Source: Parahalioglobus pacificus (GTDB lineage Bacteria; Pseudomonadota; Gammaproteobacteria; Pseudomonadales; Halieaceae). From it: a stretch of DNA of 64,000 bases. How positions within the stretch are numbered: the stretch's first letter is position 1; every line of letters begins with the position of its first letter. The stretch is taken from assembly GCF_014652275.1 (NCBI RefSeq), contig NZ_BMYM01000002.1:124001-188000 (forward strand). The letters run 5' to 3'. The notes beneath the pieces are model-generated. The model worked only from the letters and a program-made list of their open reading frames with translations. It searched no databases and was not told where the DNA came from. The position numbers were made by a program, and so were the translations under genes. Below are positions 38,550 to 48,801 of this stretch, piece after piece.

Positions 38550-39815
38550 TTAGCCAGCCATCTCGGCCAGGTATGCGGCGTAGTCTTGAGGCAAATCTGC
38601 CCGGGCAACACCGCTGTCAATCGCAGCCTGTGCGACGGCCGTGGCTAATCGGGGCAGCAAGCGGCAATCCATGGGCTTGGGAATGATGTACTCCGGCCCA
38701 AAGCTCAGGCTCTCCAGCTCAAACGCATCCAGCACGTCCTGAGGCACAGGCTCCCGCGCCAGATCACTCAATGCGCGTACCGCCGCCACCTTCATTGCCT
38801 CATTAATACCAGTGGCGTGCACATCCAAAGCCCCCCGGAAAATGAAGGGAAAGCCCAACACGTTATTTACCTGGTTGGGGTAATCAGAGCGGCCCGTAGC
38901 GATAATCAAATCATCCCGTGTGGCCATAGCCAATTCGGGGCTGATTTCAGGATCAGGATTGGAGCAGGCGAAAACCACCGGCTTGGCCGCCATCGACTGC
39001 AGCATTTCGGGTTTGAGCAAGTCCGCTCCCGACAGGCCAATAAACGCATCGGCGCCGTTTACAGCATCAGCGAGGCTGCGCTTGTCAGTGTCGTTGGCAA
39101 ACTCCTGCTTATACAGATTCACGCCCTCACGTCCGGCGTAGATAACGCCACGACGGTCCAGCATATAGATGTTTTCGCGACGCGCTCCCAGGCTCACCAA
39201 CAGCCGCATACAGGCAATGGCCGCGGCACCCGCGCCCAAGCAGGTGATCACAGCATCTTCAAGCCGCTTGCCCTGGATCTCCAAGGCATTAACCAGCCCG
39301 GCGGCGGTCACAATCGCGGTGCCATGCTGGTCATCGTGGAAAACCGGAATGTTGCAGCGCTCGATCAACGCTGTTTCAATCTCGAAGCACTCTGGCGCTT
39401 TGATGTCTTCCAGATTGATGCCACCGAAGGTATCGGCAATACGCTCAACGGTATCAATGAATTCGCCCGCGTCAGCGGTATCAACTTCGATATCGATGGA
39501 ATTGATTCCGGCGAAGCGCTTAAACAGCAATGCCTTGCCCTCCATCACCGGCTTGCTGGCAAGCGCCCCAAGGTTGCCCAGCCCCAACACCGCGCTGCCG
39601 TTACTGATCACGGCCACCAGGTTTCCCTTGCCGGTGTAGCGATAGGCGAGATCGGCGTCTTTGGCGATCTCACGGCAGGGCTCGGCAACACCCGGGCTGT
39701 AGGCCAGAGAAAGATCGCGCTGTGTTTGTGCCGGCTTGGTGAGCTCCACGCTGATTTTCCCGGGTACGGGTTGCGCGTGATAATCGAGCGAGGCCTGTTT
39801 CAGATCAGTAGACAT
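38550..39815 (-). CDS. maeB: Malic enzyme, NADP-type, without phosphotransacetylase domain
   Basis: 421 residues: only the malic-enzyme half of the 760-residue enterobacterial MaeB. Seen: LAYSPGVAEPC, GSAVLGLGNLGALASKPVMEGK, HDDQHGTAIVTAAGL, GAGAAAIACMRLL and CSNPDPEISPE. Oxidatively decarboxylates malate to pyruvate. The C-terminal PTA-like domain is absent, and the stop codon is clean, so this is a short-form enzyme rather than a truncation. Convergent with the PBP1A gene, 45 bases away. Confidence 0.93.
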   Translation of the reverse strand: MSTDLKQASLDYHAQPVPGKISVELTKPAQTQRDLSLAYSPGVAEPCREIAKDADLAYRYTGKGNLVAVISNGSAVLGLGNLGALASKPVMEGKALLFKRFAGINSIDIEVDTADAGEFIDTVERIADTFGGINLEDIKAPECFEIETALIERCNIPVFHDDQHGTAIVTAAGLVNALEIQGKRLEDAVITCLGAGAAAIACMRLLVSLGARRENIYMLDRRGVIYAGREGVNLYKQEFANDTDKRSLADAVNGADAFIGLSGADLLKPEMLQSMAAKPVVFACSNPDPEISPELAMATRDDLIIATGRSDYPNQVNNVLGFPFIFRGALDVHATGINEAMKVAAVRALSDLAREPVPQDVLDAFELESLSFGPEYIIPKPMDCRLLPRLATAVAQAAIDSGVARADLPQDYAAYLAEMAG

Positions 39816-39920
39816 GATAGGTACCGCGGGGCACTGGGCTGGTAAAACGGACGACGAGGGTAGCGGAAAGGGTGTGGGCTAACAACCAGCCCAGCCCGCT
39901 AGCGTGAAAAACTGACAAGC

Positions 39921-39950
39921 AAAAAAAACGCCGTCTATTGACGGCGTTTT
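39921..39950 (-). terminator. Rho-independent terminator of rpmE
   Basis: AACGCCGTC (39927-39935), loop TATT, GACGGCGTT (39940-39948). On the minus strand the stem runs into eight T (39928-39921); on the plus strand only four T follow. It begins about 20 bases after the rpmE stop. Confidence 0.93.
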
Positions 39951-39967
39951 GGGTGTTACTGCTGCAC

Positions 39968-40183
39968 TTAGCGCTTGGCGCCCCGGCTGCCAAAACGCTT
40001 CTTGAAGCGATCGACGCGGCCGCCGCTGTCAACGATCTTCTGCTTACCGGTAAAGAACGGGTGGCAGGACGAGCAGACGTCAATGTGGAGGTCTTCACAC
40101 AGCGTTGAGCGGGTTTGTACGGTGTTGCCGCAGCTGCAGGTAACCGTAATGGTTTCGTACTTGGGGTGGATATCAGCTTTCAT
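39968..40183 (-). CDS. rpmE: 50S ribosomal protein L31, zinc-binding form
   Basis: 71 residues from the ATG at 40181-40183, preceded by CAGGAGCAATACC; the long upstream frame is not coding. Begins [19 protein letters not shown] and has the four zinc cysteines C16, C18, C37 and C40, so it is the C+ (zinc-containing) type. [18 protein letters not shown] is the conserved C-terminal part. Divergent from priA, as in many gammaproteobacteria. Confidence 0.97.
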   Translation of the reverse strand: MKADIHPKYETITVTCSCGNTVQTRSTLCEDLHIDVCSSCHPFFTGKQKIVDSGGRVDRFKKRFGSRGAKR

Positions 40184-40384
40184 GGTATTGCTCCTGGCTA
40201 ATGGCGCCGCCACTCGATCTCTTGTCGAGCACCGCACCGGATTTTGGAGCCGGATCAGCGCCTTTTCACGCCTGCCGGTCAAAAAATAGGCGGGCATCTT
40301 ACCAGACGAAACGGGCCGCGCAAGCCCAATTTTTCATTTGCTACACTAGCCCGCTATTCGACTAACAAGCCCTACTGAGTCCTC

Positions 40385-42577
40385 ATGTCGCTTCTTCGAG
40401 TGGCCGTGCCATCGCCTTTGCACCGCCTGTTCGACTACCTGCCACCAGCGGATCTACCCGCTGAATCTGTCGCTGGACTGGCACCAGGGTCGCGCCTGCG
40501 CGTGCCCTTTGGGCGGCGCGATGTTATCGGCATCCTGGTTGCGGTCGTTGATGAGACAGAAGTGCCACAGGACAAGTTAAAACCCGCAAAGGCACTGCTA
40601 GAGGATTCGCCCCTCATCCCACCCACAATGTTTGCCTTATGCCAGTGGGCAGCCAACTACTATTTACATCCGCCGGGGGAAGTCTTTCCCCTGGCACTAC
40701 CCACCCGTTTGCGTGGGGATAGGCCGCTGATGCCCTTGGGCGAGCCGGCTTGGCAACTAAGCACGCGAGGGCTGGGCCTTGCCGATGACGCCCTGAAACG
40801 TTCACCCAAACAGGCCCTGGCCATCGAAAAACTTCGCCGGGAAGGGCCTGTCAGCACCGCCGCGCTCTCAGAGGCCGGCATCAGCCGTGCGGTACTCAAG
40901 TCGTTGGCGGATAAACAGCTGATCAAGACCCTTAACCTTGCGCCCAAACGGGTTGCTCCAATTGGCCATCAGGGCCTTGATCTAAATACCGAACAAGAGT
41001 TGGCCGTTGTGGCCATCACCCAGGCCCTGGGCGAGTTCTCCTGCTCGCTACTCCAGGGGGTTACAGGCAGCGGTAAAACCGAGGTGTATTTACAGGGCAT
41101 CGCTGCCTGCCTTGAGCGCGGGCAGCAGGCGTTGGTGCTGATTCCGGAGATCGGCCTAACGCCCCAAACACTCAAGCGATTCCAATTGCGGTTTAATGCC
41201 ACCATTGTCAGCTTGCACTCGGGTTTGGCCGATCAAGAGCGCGAAAAGGCCTGGTCCCTGGCACGGGAGGGCCTGGCCCATATCGTGATCGGAACACGCT
41301 CGGCGGTATTCACCCCCCTGGCCAATTGCGGCCTCGTGGTGGTCGATGAGGAGCACGACAGCAGTTATAAACAGCAGGACGGGTTCCGGTACTCCGCCAG
41401 AGATGTGGCCATCAAGCGTGCGCAGTTGGAGGAATGCCCGGTGGTACTGGGCAGCGCGACACCGTCGCTGGAATCGTTGCACAACGCGGCTTCTGGCCGT
41501 TATCACCAACTGGTGCTCAGCCAGCGCGCTGGTGGTGCCAATCTGCCTGCGCTACAGGCCATTGATGTTCGCGGCCAGTCCTTGCGCGGCGGCTTATCGC
41601 CCCCGCTGGAGCAAGCTGTCGGCCAGGCGCTGGCGGCTGGCGGCCAGGTATTGCTGTTTCTGAACCGACGCGGTTACGCACCGACCCTGCAGTGTCACGA
41701 CTGTGGTTGGATCGCACAATGTACGGCCTGCGAGTCCCGCATGACGGTTCACAGACGTCAGCGGCGACTACGCTGCCACCACTGCGGCGCTGCAGCGGCT
41801 CTGCCGCAGCAATGCCCGTCTTGCAAAAGCCGAACCCTGCTCACTAATGGCCTGGGTACAGAGCAGGCTGAGGAGACTCTCGCAGCACAGTTCCCAAATA
41901 CACCCATTTACCGGGTAGACAGCGACAGTATGGCCAACGCCGGCGCCATGCAGGCCCTGTTAGACACAGTGGCCTCGGGTGAGCCCTGCATTCTTGTGGG
42001 CACCCAAATGCTGAGTAAAGGGCACCATTTCCCGCGTGTGACATTGGTTGGCGTCATTGATGCCGACGCGCTGCTGTTCAGCGCTGACTTCCGGGGTGAG
42101 GAACGCATGGCCCAAATGATTACCCAGGTTGCAGGGCGGGCAGGACGCAGTGATGATCCAGGCAGGGTGCTACTGCAAACGCACCACCCTGACCACCCCA
42201 TGCTGTCCGCCCTGATGACACAAAACTACGCCGAGCAGGCAAAGCAGTTGTTGGAGATGCGCTCGGAAAACGGCCTGCCACCTCTGGGATATCTGTTCAT
42301 GCTTCGCTGCGATAGCGCCGATGGCGCCGCCGCCGAGCAGTTCCTGCATAGCGTTCGGCGAGCAGCCGGCAATCCGCAGGGCATTACCCTAATCGGGCCA
42401 CTGCCTTCTGCCCTGCCGCGGCGGGCGGGCAAGTTTCGCTTTCAGCTGATGGTGCTGGCGAACTCCCGGGCGTCACTGCGCCAAATTGCACTAGCCCTGG
42501 TTGCCAGTGCCGAATCACAACCGCGCGCCGGTGATCTGAGATGGTCCATCGACGTGGACGCCACCGAGGTGACCTGA
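40385..42577 (+). CDS. priA: Primosomal protein N', replication restart helicase
   Basis: 730 residues. N-terminal 3'-DNA-binding domain (FDYLPP, LRVPFGRRDVIGI), helicase Walker A GVTGSGKTE with K231, DEEH box in VVVDEEHDSSYKQ, the zinc-binding cysteine cluster (CHDC, CTAC, CHHC, CPSC) inserted between helicase lobes, and the motif QVAGRAGRSD. It loads the replisome at stalled forks. Alone on its strand unit with argS 89 bases on. Confidence 0.96.
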   Translation: MSLLRVAVPSPLHRLFDYLPPADLPAESVAGLAPGSRLRVPFGRRDVIGILVAVVDETEVPQDKLKPAKALLEDSPLIPPTMFALCQWAANYYLHPPGEVFPLALPTRLRGDRPLMPLGEPAWQLSTRGLGLADDALKRSPKQALAIEKLRREGPVSTAALSEAGISRAVLKSLADKQLIKTLNLAPKRVAPIGHQGLDLNTEQELAVVAITQALGEFSCSLLQGVTGSGKTEVYLQGIAACLERGQQALVLIPEIGLTPQTLKRFQLRFNATIVSLHSGLADQEREKAWSLAREGLAHIVIGTRSAVFTPLANCGLVVVDEEHDSSYKQQDGFRYSARDVAIKRAQLEECPVVLGSATPSLESLHNAASGRYHQLVLSQRAGGANLPALQAIDVRGQSLRGGLSPPLEQAVGQALAAGGQVLLFLNRRGYAPTLQCHDCGWIAQCTACESRMTVHRRQRRLRCHHCGAAAALPQQCPSCKSRTLLTNGLGTEQAEETLAAQFPNTPIYRVDSDSMANAGAMQALLDTVASGEPCILVGTQMLSKGHHFPRVTLVGVIDADALLFSADFRGEERMAQMITQVAGRAGRSDDPGRVLLQTHHPDHPMLSALMTQNYAEQAKQLLEMRSENGLPPLGYLFMLRCDSADGAAAEQFLHSVRRAAGNPQGITLIGPLPSALPRRAGKFRFQLMVLANSRASLRQIALALVASAESQPRAGDLRWSIDVDATEVT

Positions 42578-42666
42578 GCTCAGCCTTTGCCAGCATAAGT
42601 GGCGATAAGCGATAATGCGCCTTGGCCCGCAAGGCAGTATTCACCCTCAGGTAATCCCAAACCCCA

Positions 42667-44352
42667 ATGAAGGAAGAACTTTCACAGCTTATCCAGTCCT
42701 CGCTGGAGACTCTGGTAGCACAGGGCGATCTGCCCAGCGATATCACACCCGCGATTCAGATTGATCGGACGCGCGACAAGGCCCACGGTGACCTTGCCAG
42801 CAATATCGCACTCACTCTGGCAAAGGCAGCGGGTGCACCACCGCGTGACGTCGCCGCCAAGATCTGCGCGGCACTGCCGGACGCTCGCTTTGTTGAGAAA
42901 ACCGAAATAGCGGGCCCAGGATTCATCAATTTCTTCCTGTCGCAGGACTCCAACCAGGCCGTGGTGCACAAGATCCTAGACGCAGGTGAGCGCTTCGGGC
43001 ACAGCGACGCGGGCAAAGGCCAGAAAGTGCAGGTGGAATTTGTGTCCGCCAACCCCACGGGTCCTCTGCACGTGGGTCATGGGCGCGGTGCGGCCGTGGG
43101 CGACAGCCTGTGCCGACTGATGGCCGCAACCGGCTGGGATGTATCCAGCGAGTTTTACTACAACGACGCGGGCCAGCAGATTTCCAATCTCGCACTGTCC
43201 GTGCAGGCGCGTTGCCGCGGATTGGGGCCGGATGACGCCGAGTGGCCCGCCGATGGCTATGCTGGCGGCTATATTCAGGATGTCGCCGACGCGTACAGGG
43301 CCGGCGACACCGTCGATGCCCAGGATCGCCACGTTGAAGCGGCGGGCGACGTCGAAAACCTGGACGCCATCCGCGACTTCGCCGTGGCCTATTTACGCCG
43401 CGAGCAGGATCAGGACCTCAAGGCTTTTGCGGTGGACTTCGACGTCTACTTCCTTGAGTCCTCCCTTTATAACAGCGGCGAGGTTGAGGCCACCGTAGAA
43501 CGCCTGATTGCCGGCGGACACACCTACGAAAAAGATGGCGCTCTCTGGCTGCGCACCACCGAGTTCGGTGACGACAAAGACCGGGTCATGCGGAAATCGG
43601 AAGGTGGATACACCTATTTCCTGCCAGACGTCGCCTATCACCTGAATAAATGGCAACGCGGCTTCACCCGCGTCATAAATGAACAAGGGGCCGATCACCA
43701 CAGCACCGTCACCCGCGTGCGCGCCGGGTTGCAGGCGCTGGATACGGGCATCCCTGAAGGCTGGCCTGATTACGTTCTCCACCAAATGGTAACGGTGATG
43801 CGCGACGGCGAAGAGGTAAAGCTGTCCAAACGCGCCGGCAGCTATGTGACGCTGCGGGATTTGATCGACGAAGTCGGTCGGGATGCCACGCGTTATTTCC
43901 TGGTGGCCCGCGCAGCTACCTCCCAGTTGACCTTTGATATCGATCTGGCGCTGTCGCAGAGCAATGACAACCCGGTCTATTACATCCAGTACGCGCATGC
44001 GCGTGTTTGCAGTGTGGTGCGCAAATTGGCCGAGCAGGGTATCGGCTGGGAAAAATCCGACGGGCTGGCACACCTGGACCGGCTGGAGGAGGACGCAGAG
44101 AAAGCCCTGCTGCGTCGCCTGGACAGGTTCCCCGAGGTGGTTTCGCAAGCTGCCAGCGCAGCAGAACCCCACTCGGTGGCAACTTACCTGCGCGAGTTGG
44201 CTGCGGATTTCCACAGCTACTACAACGCCCACAAGATGCTGGTAGATGATGAGTCCCTGCGCGCGGCCAGGCTCACCTTAAGCGAGGCGGTGCGCCAGGT
44301 CATTGCCAATGGCCTGCACCTGTTGGGCGTCAGCGCGCCGGAGTCGATGTAA
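42667..44352 (+). CDS. argS: Arginyl-tRNA synthetase
   Basis: 561 residues. Class I synthetase with the HIGH-type motif HVGH at 135-138 ([14 protein letters not shown]), KMSKS-like VKLSKRAG, an N-terminal Add-1 domain and a C-terminal anticodon-binding helical domain ending in [12 protein letters not shown]. Charges tRNA-Arg. Followed 3 bases later by the SPOR-domain gene. Confidence 0.97.
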   Translation: MKEELSQLIQSSLETLVAQGDLPSDITPAIQIDRTRDKAHGDLASNIALTLAKAAGAPPRDVAAKICAALPDARFVEKTEIAGPGFINFFLSQDSNQAVVHKILDAGERFGHSDAGKGQKVQVEFVSANPTGPLHVGHGRGAAVGDSLCRLMAATGWDVSSEFYYNDAGQQISNLALSVQARCRGLGPDDAEWPADGYAGGYIQDVADAYRAGDTVDAQDRHVEAAGDVENLDAIRDFAVAYLRREQDQDLKAFAVDFDVYFLESSLYNSGEVEATVERLIAGGHTYEKDGALWLRTTEFGDDKDRVMRKSEGGYTYFLPDVAYHLNKWQRGFTRVINEQGADHHSTVTRVRAGLQALDTGIPEGWPDYVLHQMVTVMRDGEEVKLSKRAGSYVTLRDLIDEVGRDATRYFLVARAATSQLTFDIDLALSQSNDNPVYYIQYAHARVCSVVRKLAEQGIGWEKSDGLAHLDRLEEDAEKALLRRLDRFPEVVSQAASAAEPHSVATYLRELAADFHSYYNAHKMLVDDESLRAARLTLSEAVRQVIANGLHLLGVSAPESM

Positions 44353-44355
44353 GGT

Positions 44356-44973
44356 ATGGGAAAGGACTACGCCAGCGGACGCGGCAGCACACGGCGAAAA
44401 ACCGCCGCTCGCAAGCCCGCCAAGCGCAAAGCCGCCACCAGGAAGCCGGCGACCAACAAGCGTAAACCAGCGAGTAGCGGCGGTGATTTTGGCCGTGCGC
44501 TGAAGTGGTACGGCTCGGGGGTTGTTTCCGGAGTGTTTGCCTGCCTCGTTGGCTACCTTGTCATGCTACCCGGAGAATCTGAGCCAGAGACCGTTGCCGA
44601 AACGCCGGAGCCGGCCGCAGAATCGGCACCGCCGGTGGAATTCAGCTTCTACACGCTGCTGCCGGAGCAGACCATCGACGTCGAGGTCGACCCCGCCGAG
44701 GTGACAGCACCGCGGACAGGCAGTGCCGCCAGCCCTGAAGTGTACATCCTGCAAGCGGGCTCCTTCCGCCAACGTGAGGATGCAGATCGACGCCGCGCCG
44801 AGCTACTGTTGCTGGGCTTGCAACCCTCCGTCGAGGAAAGCAACGGCGACAACGGCCGCTGGTTTCGTGTCTATCTTGGCCCCTTCGATTCCCGTTCCAG
44901 CATGTCCAAGGCCCGCAGTCTTACCGCCAGCGGCGACATCGACACCCTGCTTCTCAAACGCAACCGCGGCTGA
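44356..44973 (+). CDS. SPOR-domain, FtsN-like cell-division protein
   Basis: 205 residues. A very basic cytoplasmic N-terminus of about 50 residues (repeated K-P-A/R-K-P patterns), one membrane helix ([18 protein letters not shown]), an acidic/proline-rich periplasmic linker, and a C-terminal SPOR domain ([35 protein letters not shown]) that binds denuded glycan strands at the division septum. Position between argS and hslV matches ftsN-like genes of Pseudomonas and E. coli (ftsN-hslVU). The short linker and lack of clear essential helices leave the exact FtsN assignment open. Confidence 0.85.
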   Translation: MGKDYASGRGSTRRKTAARKPAKRKAATRKPATNKRKPASSGGDFGRALKWYGSGVVSGVFACLVGYLVMLPGESEPETVAETPEPAAESAPPVEFSFYTLLPEQTIDVEVDPAEVTAPRTGSAASPEVYILQAGSFRQREDADRRRAELLLLGLQPSVEESNGDNGRWFRVYLGPFDSRSSMSKARSLTASGDIDTLLLKRNRG

Positions 44974-45056
44974 TTCCCCCACGGCGGCCAGCCTGGCCGC
45001 TCTTGAAATTTGGGGTACAGCCCCCATGTCTGATCGACGTATCAAGGAGAATTCCA

Positions 45057-45596
45057 GTGGAACAGTTCAGGGGCACTACCATTCTTTCCGTTCGCCGGGG
45101 TAACACCGTGGTTATCGGTGGCGACGGCCAGGTTTCCATGGGCAATACCGTGATGAAAGGCAATGCCCGCAAAGTGCGACGCCTGTATAGGGATCGTGTG
45201 CTGGCAGGCTTTGCTGGCGGCACAGCGGATGCATTTACCCTGTTCGAACTGTTTGAAGCGCAGTTAGAGAAGCATCAGGGTCACCTGACTCGGGCAGCGG
45301 TAGAACTGGCCAAGGCCTGGCGTACCGAGCGTTCATTGCGCCGCCTTGAGGCACTGCTCGCCGTGGCTGACAAAGACACCTCGCTGGTGATCTCCGGTAA
45401 TGGGGACGTCATCGAGCCAGAAGACAATCTTATCGCCATCGGCTCCGGCGGCTCGTTTGCCCAGGCGGCGGCTCGCGCCCTGCTGGACAACACGGAACTG
45501 GATGCACGCCAAATCGTCGAGAAGGGGTTGTCCATCGCCGGCGACATCTGCATCTACACCAATCACAACCAGACCATCGAGCAGCTGGACTTCTAG
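45057..45596 (+). CDS. hslV: ATP-dependent protease subunit HslV
   Basis: 179 residues from a GTG at 45057 with AAGGAG 7 bases ahead; the frame is open further up but without family character. Threonine protease: the sequence starts (M)EQFRG then TTILSVRRG, so the catalytic Thr1 must be exposed by removing six residues, as in species whose HslV has a short propeptide. GGDGQVSMG and [17 protein letters not shown] are conserved. Forms dodecamers capped by HslU. An unassigned GCGGCCA/TGGCCGC hairpin lies just upstream (44984-45000). Confidence 0.95.
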   Translation: MEQFRGTTILSVRRGNTVVIGGDGQVSMGNTVMKGNARKVRRLYRDRVLAGFAGGTADAFTLFELFEAQLEKHQGHLTRAAVELAKAWRTERSLRRLEALLAVADKDTSLVISGNGDVIEPEDNLIAIGSGGSFAQAAARALLDNTELDARQIVEKGLSIAGDICIYTNHNQTIEQLDF

Positions 45597-45620
45597 CACC
45601 CGCTGCCATACGGAAACACT

Positions 45621-46940
45621 ATGTCGAACATGACCCCCCGCGAAATCGTCCACGAGCTGGACAGGCACATTATCGGCCAACAGGAAGCCAAGCGCGCCGT
45701 GGCTATTGCACTGCGTAATCGTTGGCGCCGTATGCAGTTGGACGAAGATCTGCGTGCAGAGATATCACCCAAGAACATTCTGATGATTGGCCCAACAGGC
45801 GTGGGTAAAACAGAGATCGCGCGCCGTCTGGCCAAACTGGCCAACGCACCCTTCGTAAAGGTCGAAGCGACAAAGTTCACCGAGGTGGGCTATGTGGGCC
45901 GCGATGTGGAGTCCATCGTGCGCGACCTCGTGGATATGTCGGTAAAAATGCACCGCGAGCAGGCAATGACCAAGGTGCGTTTCCGGGCCGAAGAAGCCGC
46001 GGAAGATCGCGTTCTGGATATTCTGCTGCCCGCCGCCCGAGATTCCATGGCAGACAGCGGCAACAGCACCCGCCAGCTGCTGCGAAAAAAGCTGCGCGAA
46101 GGCGACCTGGACGACAGGGAAATTGATGTCGAGATCAGCAGCAGCGCCGGGGTCGAAATCATGGCGCCGCCCGGCATGGAGGAAATGACAAACCAGCTGC
46201 AAAGCATGTTCTCAAATCTTTCCAAACAGCAATCCAAGACTCGCAAGATGCCCGTCAAGGCTGCGTTTCAGGCGCTGTGTGACGAAGAAGCCGCGAAAAT
46301 GGTGAATGAGGAAGACCTCAAGCAACAGGCCTTGGACGCAGTAGAACAGAATGGCATCGTTTTTCTGGACGAGTTGGACAAAGTTGCCAAACGCAGTGAG
46401 GGCGCCGGCGCAGATGTGTCTCGCGAGGGCGTACAGAGGGATTTACTGCCGCTGATCGAAGGCTCCACTGTGACGACCAAACATGGCACGGTAAAGACCG
46501 ACCATATTCTCTTTATCGCCTCCGGTGCGTTTCACCTCGCCAAGCCCTCAGACCTAATTCCCGAGCTGCAAGGGAGGCTGCCGATTCGGGTCGAGCTGTC
46601 AGCGCTCTCACCCGAAGATTTTGAGCGGATTCTGACTGAGCCCAATGCCTCGCTCACCGAGCAATACCAGGCATTACTGGCCACTGAAGGCCTCACGGTG
46701 AACTTCAGTGAAGACGGCTTGCGCCGTATCGCAGAGCTGGCCTGGCAGGTGAATGAGCGCACCGAAAACATCGGCGCACGGCGACTGCACACGGTTATGG
46801 AAAGGCTGCTGGACGATGCGTCATTCACCGCCGCGGACGCCGGCGTTGCCGAGGGCGGGCTGATGATCGATGCCGCCTACGTCGACAGCCAGCTGTCGGA
46901 GCTCTCGGCCGACGAAGATCTGTCGCGCTTCATACTGTAG
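45621..46940 (+). CDS. hslU: ATP-dependent protease ATPase subunit HslU
   Basis: 439 residues. AAA+ unfoldase: Walker [10 protein letters not shown] with K63, Walker [11 protein letters not shown], the pore motif [10 protein letters not shown], the I-domain (about 110-230) and the C-terminal tail LSRFIL that inserts into HslV to activate it. It unfolds heat-shock and regulatory substrates and feeds them to HslV. 24 bases after hslV. Confidence 0.97.
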   Translation: MSNMTPREIVHELDRHIIGQQEAKRAVAIALRNRWRRMQLDEDLRAEISPKNILMIGPTGVGKTEIARRLAKLANAPFVKVEATKFTEVGYVGRDVESIVRDLVDMSVKMHREQAMTKVRFRAEEAAEDRVLDILLPAARDSMADSGNSTRQLLRKKLREGDLDDREIDVEISSSAGVEIMAPPGMEEMTNQLQSMFSNLSKQQSKTRKMPVKAAFQALCDEEAAKMVNEEDLKQQALDAVEQNGIVFLDELDKVAKRSEGAGADVSREGVQRDLLPLIEGSTVTTKHGTVKTDHILFIASGAFHLAKPSDLIPELQGRLPIRVELSALSPEDFERILTEPNASLTEQYQALLATEGLTVNFSEDGLRRIAELAWQVNERTENIGARRLHTVMERLLDDASFTAADAGVAEGGLMIDAAYVDSQLSELSADEDLSRFIL

Positions 46941-46949
46941 GCTTCAGCC

Positions 46950-47339
46950 ATGACGTCGGAGAAGCGCCCAGTCGCCATCAACCTGCACAGCAAGTCTCGT
47001 GAGTTGTCATTGGACTATGGCGAGGGTGAGACTTACCGCCTCAGCTGTGAATACCTGCGCGTCTACTCCCCGTCCGCGGAAGTGAAGGGCCACGGGCCCG
47101 GTCAGGAAGTCCTGCAGACCGGCAAGATGCATGTGAACATCAACGCGATAAAACCCGTAGGACACTATGCCCTGCAGCTGGTCTTTGACGATGGGCACGA
47201 CACCGGCCTGTATGCCTGGGACTACCTGCACGACCTGTGTACCCATCAAGAGGCACGCTGGCAGGATTACCTGAATCGCATGGAGGCCGCTGGCGCCCAG
47301 CGCGACCCCGACGTGCAAGTGGTGCAATTCCAACCCTGA
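46950..47339 (+). CDS. DUF971 family protein (gamma-butyrobetaine-hydroxylase-like N-terminal domain)
   Basis: 129 residues, a single DUF971 domain: INLHSKSRELSLDYGEG, LSCEYLRVYSPSAEV, INAIKPVGHYALQLVFDDGHDTGLYAWDYL. In eukaryotes the domain is fused to dioxygenases, and stand-alone bacterial forms have been linked to iron-sulfur or quinone-related roles by neighbourhood only. It sits 9 bases after hslU and 65 bases before ubiE. In Pseudomonas the polyhydroxyalkanoate genes lie near this point; none is present here. Confidence 0.88.
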   Translation: MTSEKRPVAINLHSKSRELSLDYGEGETYRLSCEYLRVYSPSAEVKGHGPGQEVLQTGKMHVNINAIKPVGHYALQLVFDDGHDTGLYAWDYLHDLCTHQEARWQDYLNRMEAAGAQRDPDVQVVQFQP

Positions 47340-47404
47340 GCGACTTTCGCGCCAACTAGCCTGCCGCGCTACAATACCTGCCGCTTTCCATTGGAATAAC
47401 GCGC

Positions 47405-48154
47405 ATGAGCGACAAAGACACAACACATTTTGGCTACCAGACCGTCGATAAAGATGACAAGGCGGGCATGGTGGCCGGCGTCTTTCACTCGGTAGCCGCG
47501 CGCTACGACCTGATGAACGATCTGATGTCCGGCGGAATTCATAGGATCTGGAAACGCTTTACCATCGAGCTCAGCGGCGTGCGACGCGGCAATGCTGTGT
47601 TGGATATCGCCGGTGGTACCGGCGACCTCGCCGCGCGCTTTGCCGATCTGGTGGGCGATCAGGGGCGCGTGGTGCTTGCAGATATCAACGACTCAATGCT
47701 CAGGGTAGGTCGCGACAAGCTCATCGACGGTGGCCACGCCGGAAACATTGAGTTTGTGCAGGCCGACGCCCAGGACCTGCCTTTCCCCGACGACAGCTTC
47801 GACTGCATTACCATTGCCTTCGGCTTGCGCAACGTGACCGACAAGGACAGAGCACTGCGCTCCATGCTGCGGGTTCTCAAGCCCGGCGGCCGCCTGTTGG
47901 TGCTGGAGTTTTCCAAGCCGGGCAACGAGGTACTGAGCAAGGCCTACGACACGTACTCGTTCAAGTTACTGCCGCTGATGGGCAAGCTGGTGGCCAACGA
48001 CAGCGAGAGTTACCAGTATCTGGCCGAATCCATTCGCATGCATCCCGACCAGGAAACCCTGCGCGACATGATGGAAGACGCGGGCTTCAGCCGCTGTGAA
48101 TTCCACAACATGACAGGCGGCATCGTCGCTGTTCATCGCGGCGTCAAATCCTGA
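47405..48154 (+). CDS. ubiE: Ubiquinone/menaquinone C-methyltransferase
   Basis: 249 residues. SAM-binding [34 protein letters not shown] and the [17 protein letters not shown] block are diagnostic. Adds the C-2 methyl group of ubiquinone. One base separates it from ubiJ, so ubiE-ubiJ-ubiB are one operon as in E. coli. Confidence 0.97.
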   Translation: MSDKDTTHFGYQTVDKDDKAGMVAGVFHSVAARYDLMNDLMSGGIHRIWKRFTIELSGVRRGNAVLDIAGGTGDLAARFADLVGDQGRVVLADINDSMLRVGRDKLIDGGHAGNIEFVQADAQDLPFPDDSFDCITIAFGLRNVTDKDRALRSMLRVLKPGGRLLVLEFSKPGNEVLSKAYDTYSFKLLPLMGKLVANDSESYQYLAESIRMHPDQETLRDMMEDAGFSRCEFHNMTGGIVAVHRGVKS

Positions 48155-48155
48155 C

Positions 48156-48797
48156 ATGGAACGGCTATTCGACCCGGCGCTGCATTCCGCCGGTCTCGCC
48201 GCGCTGGAGGCTGCGCTTAATCGCGGCTTATCCCTCGCCCCGGCAGGTAAGTCTGAACTGACAACCCTGAGCGGACGTGTGTTCGCGTTGGAGTGCGAGA
48301 GCCCACCCTTTATTGCCTATTTGCAGCCGCAGGACGATGGCAGCGTGCGCTTGATGAGCGTCTACGAGGGTACGGTTGCCACAAGAATCCGTGGCAGCGC
48401 TGGCGACTTCGCCGAGCTGGCGGGGTCACAGGACCCCGCATCCACCCTGATCAACGGGTCACTGGAGCTGGTAGGTGATAGTGCGCCACTGCTTGAATTG
48501 CAGGCCATCCTCGGGCGACTGGATGTGGATTGGGAAGCACCTCTGGTCGACACATTCGGGGATGTGGCCGGTCATCAAGTCGCACAGATTGCACGCAACG
48601 GGTTCAGCTTTGGCAAACGTGTCGGCGTCAGCCTGAGCCGCCAGTTGGATGAGTTTATTCATGAAGAAGCACGCTTGAGCCCACCGCGCCTGGAACTGGA
48701 AGACTTCTACCGAGACGTGCAGGATCTGAACCTGCAGGTAGACCGGCTGGATTCACGGATCAAGCGCCTGCGCAAGCGACTGGATCAGGCAGGCTAG
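48156..48797 (+). CDS. ubiJ: Ubiquinone biosynthesis accessory factor UbiJ
   Basis: 213 residues. SCP2 (sterol-carrier-like) lipid-binding domain in the first 110 residues ([31 protein letters not shown]), then a helical part and a C-terminal coiled coil ([20 protein letters not shown]). With UbiK it helps assemble the soluble complex that hydroxylates and methylates the quinone ring. Between ubiE and ubiB. Confidence 0.93.
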   Translation: MERLFDPALHSAGLAALEAALNRGLSLAPAGKSELTTLSGRVFALECESPPFIAYLQPQDDGSVRLMSVYEGTVATRIRGSAGDFAELAGSQDPASTLINGSLELVGDSAPLLELQAILGRLDVDWEAPLVDTFGDVAGHQVAQIARNGFSFGKRVGVSLSRQLDEFIHEEARLSPPRLELEDFYRDVQDLNLQVDRLDSRIKRLRKRLDQAG

Positions 48798-48801
48798 GTC
48801 A

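Noticed and set aside
38817-39845. Long plus-strand ORF (342 codons) opposite maeB
   Set aside because: A shadow of the malic enzyme reading frame; no start signals and no domain.
44984-45000. Terminator between the SPOR gene and hslV
   Set aside because: GCGGCCA/TGGCCGC is a good stem, but it has no T-run, so it is noted only as a hairpin in the hslV leader.
46941-47404. Polyhydroxyalkanoate synthesis genes expected near hslVU in Pseudomonas
   Set aside because: Only the DUF971 gene lies between hslU and ubiE.
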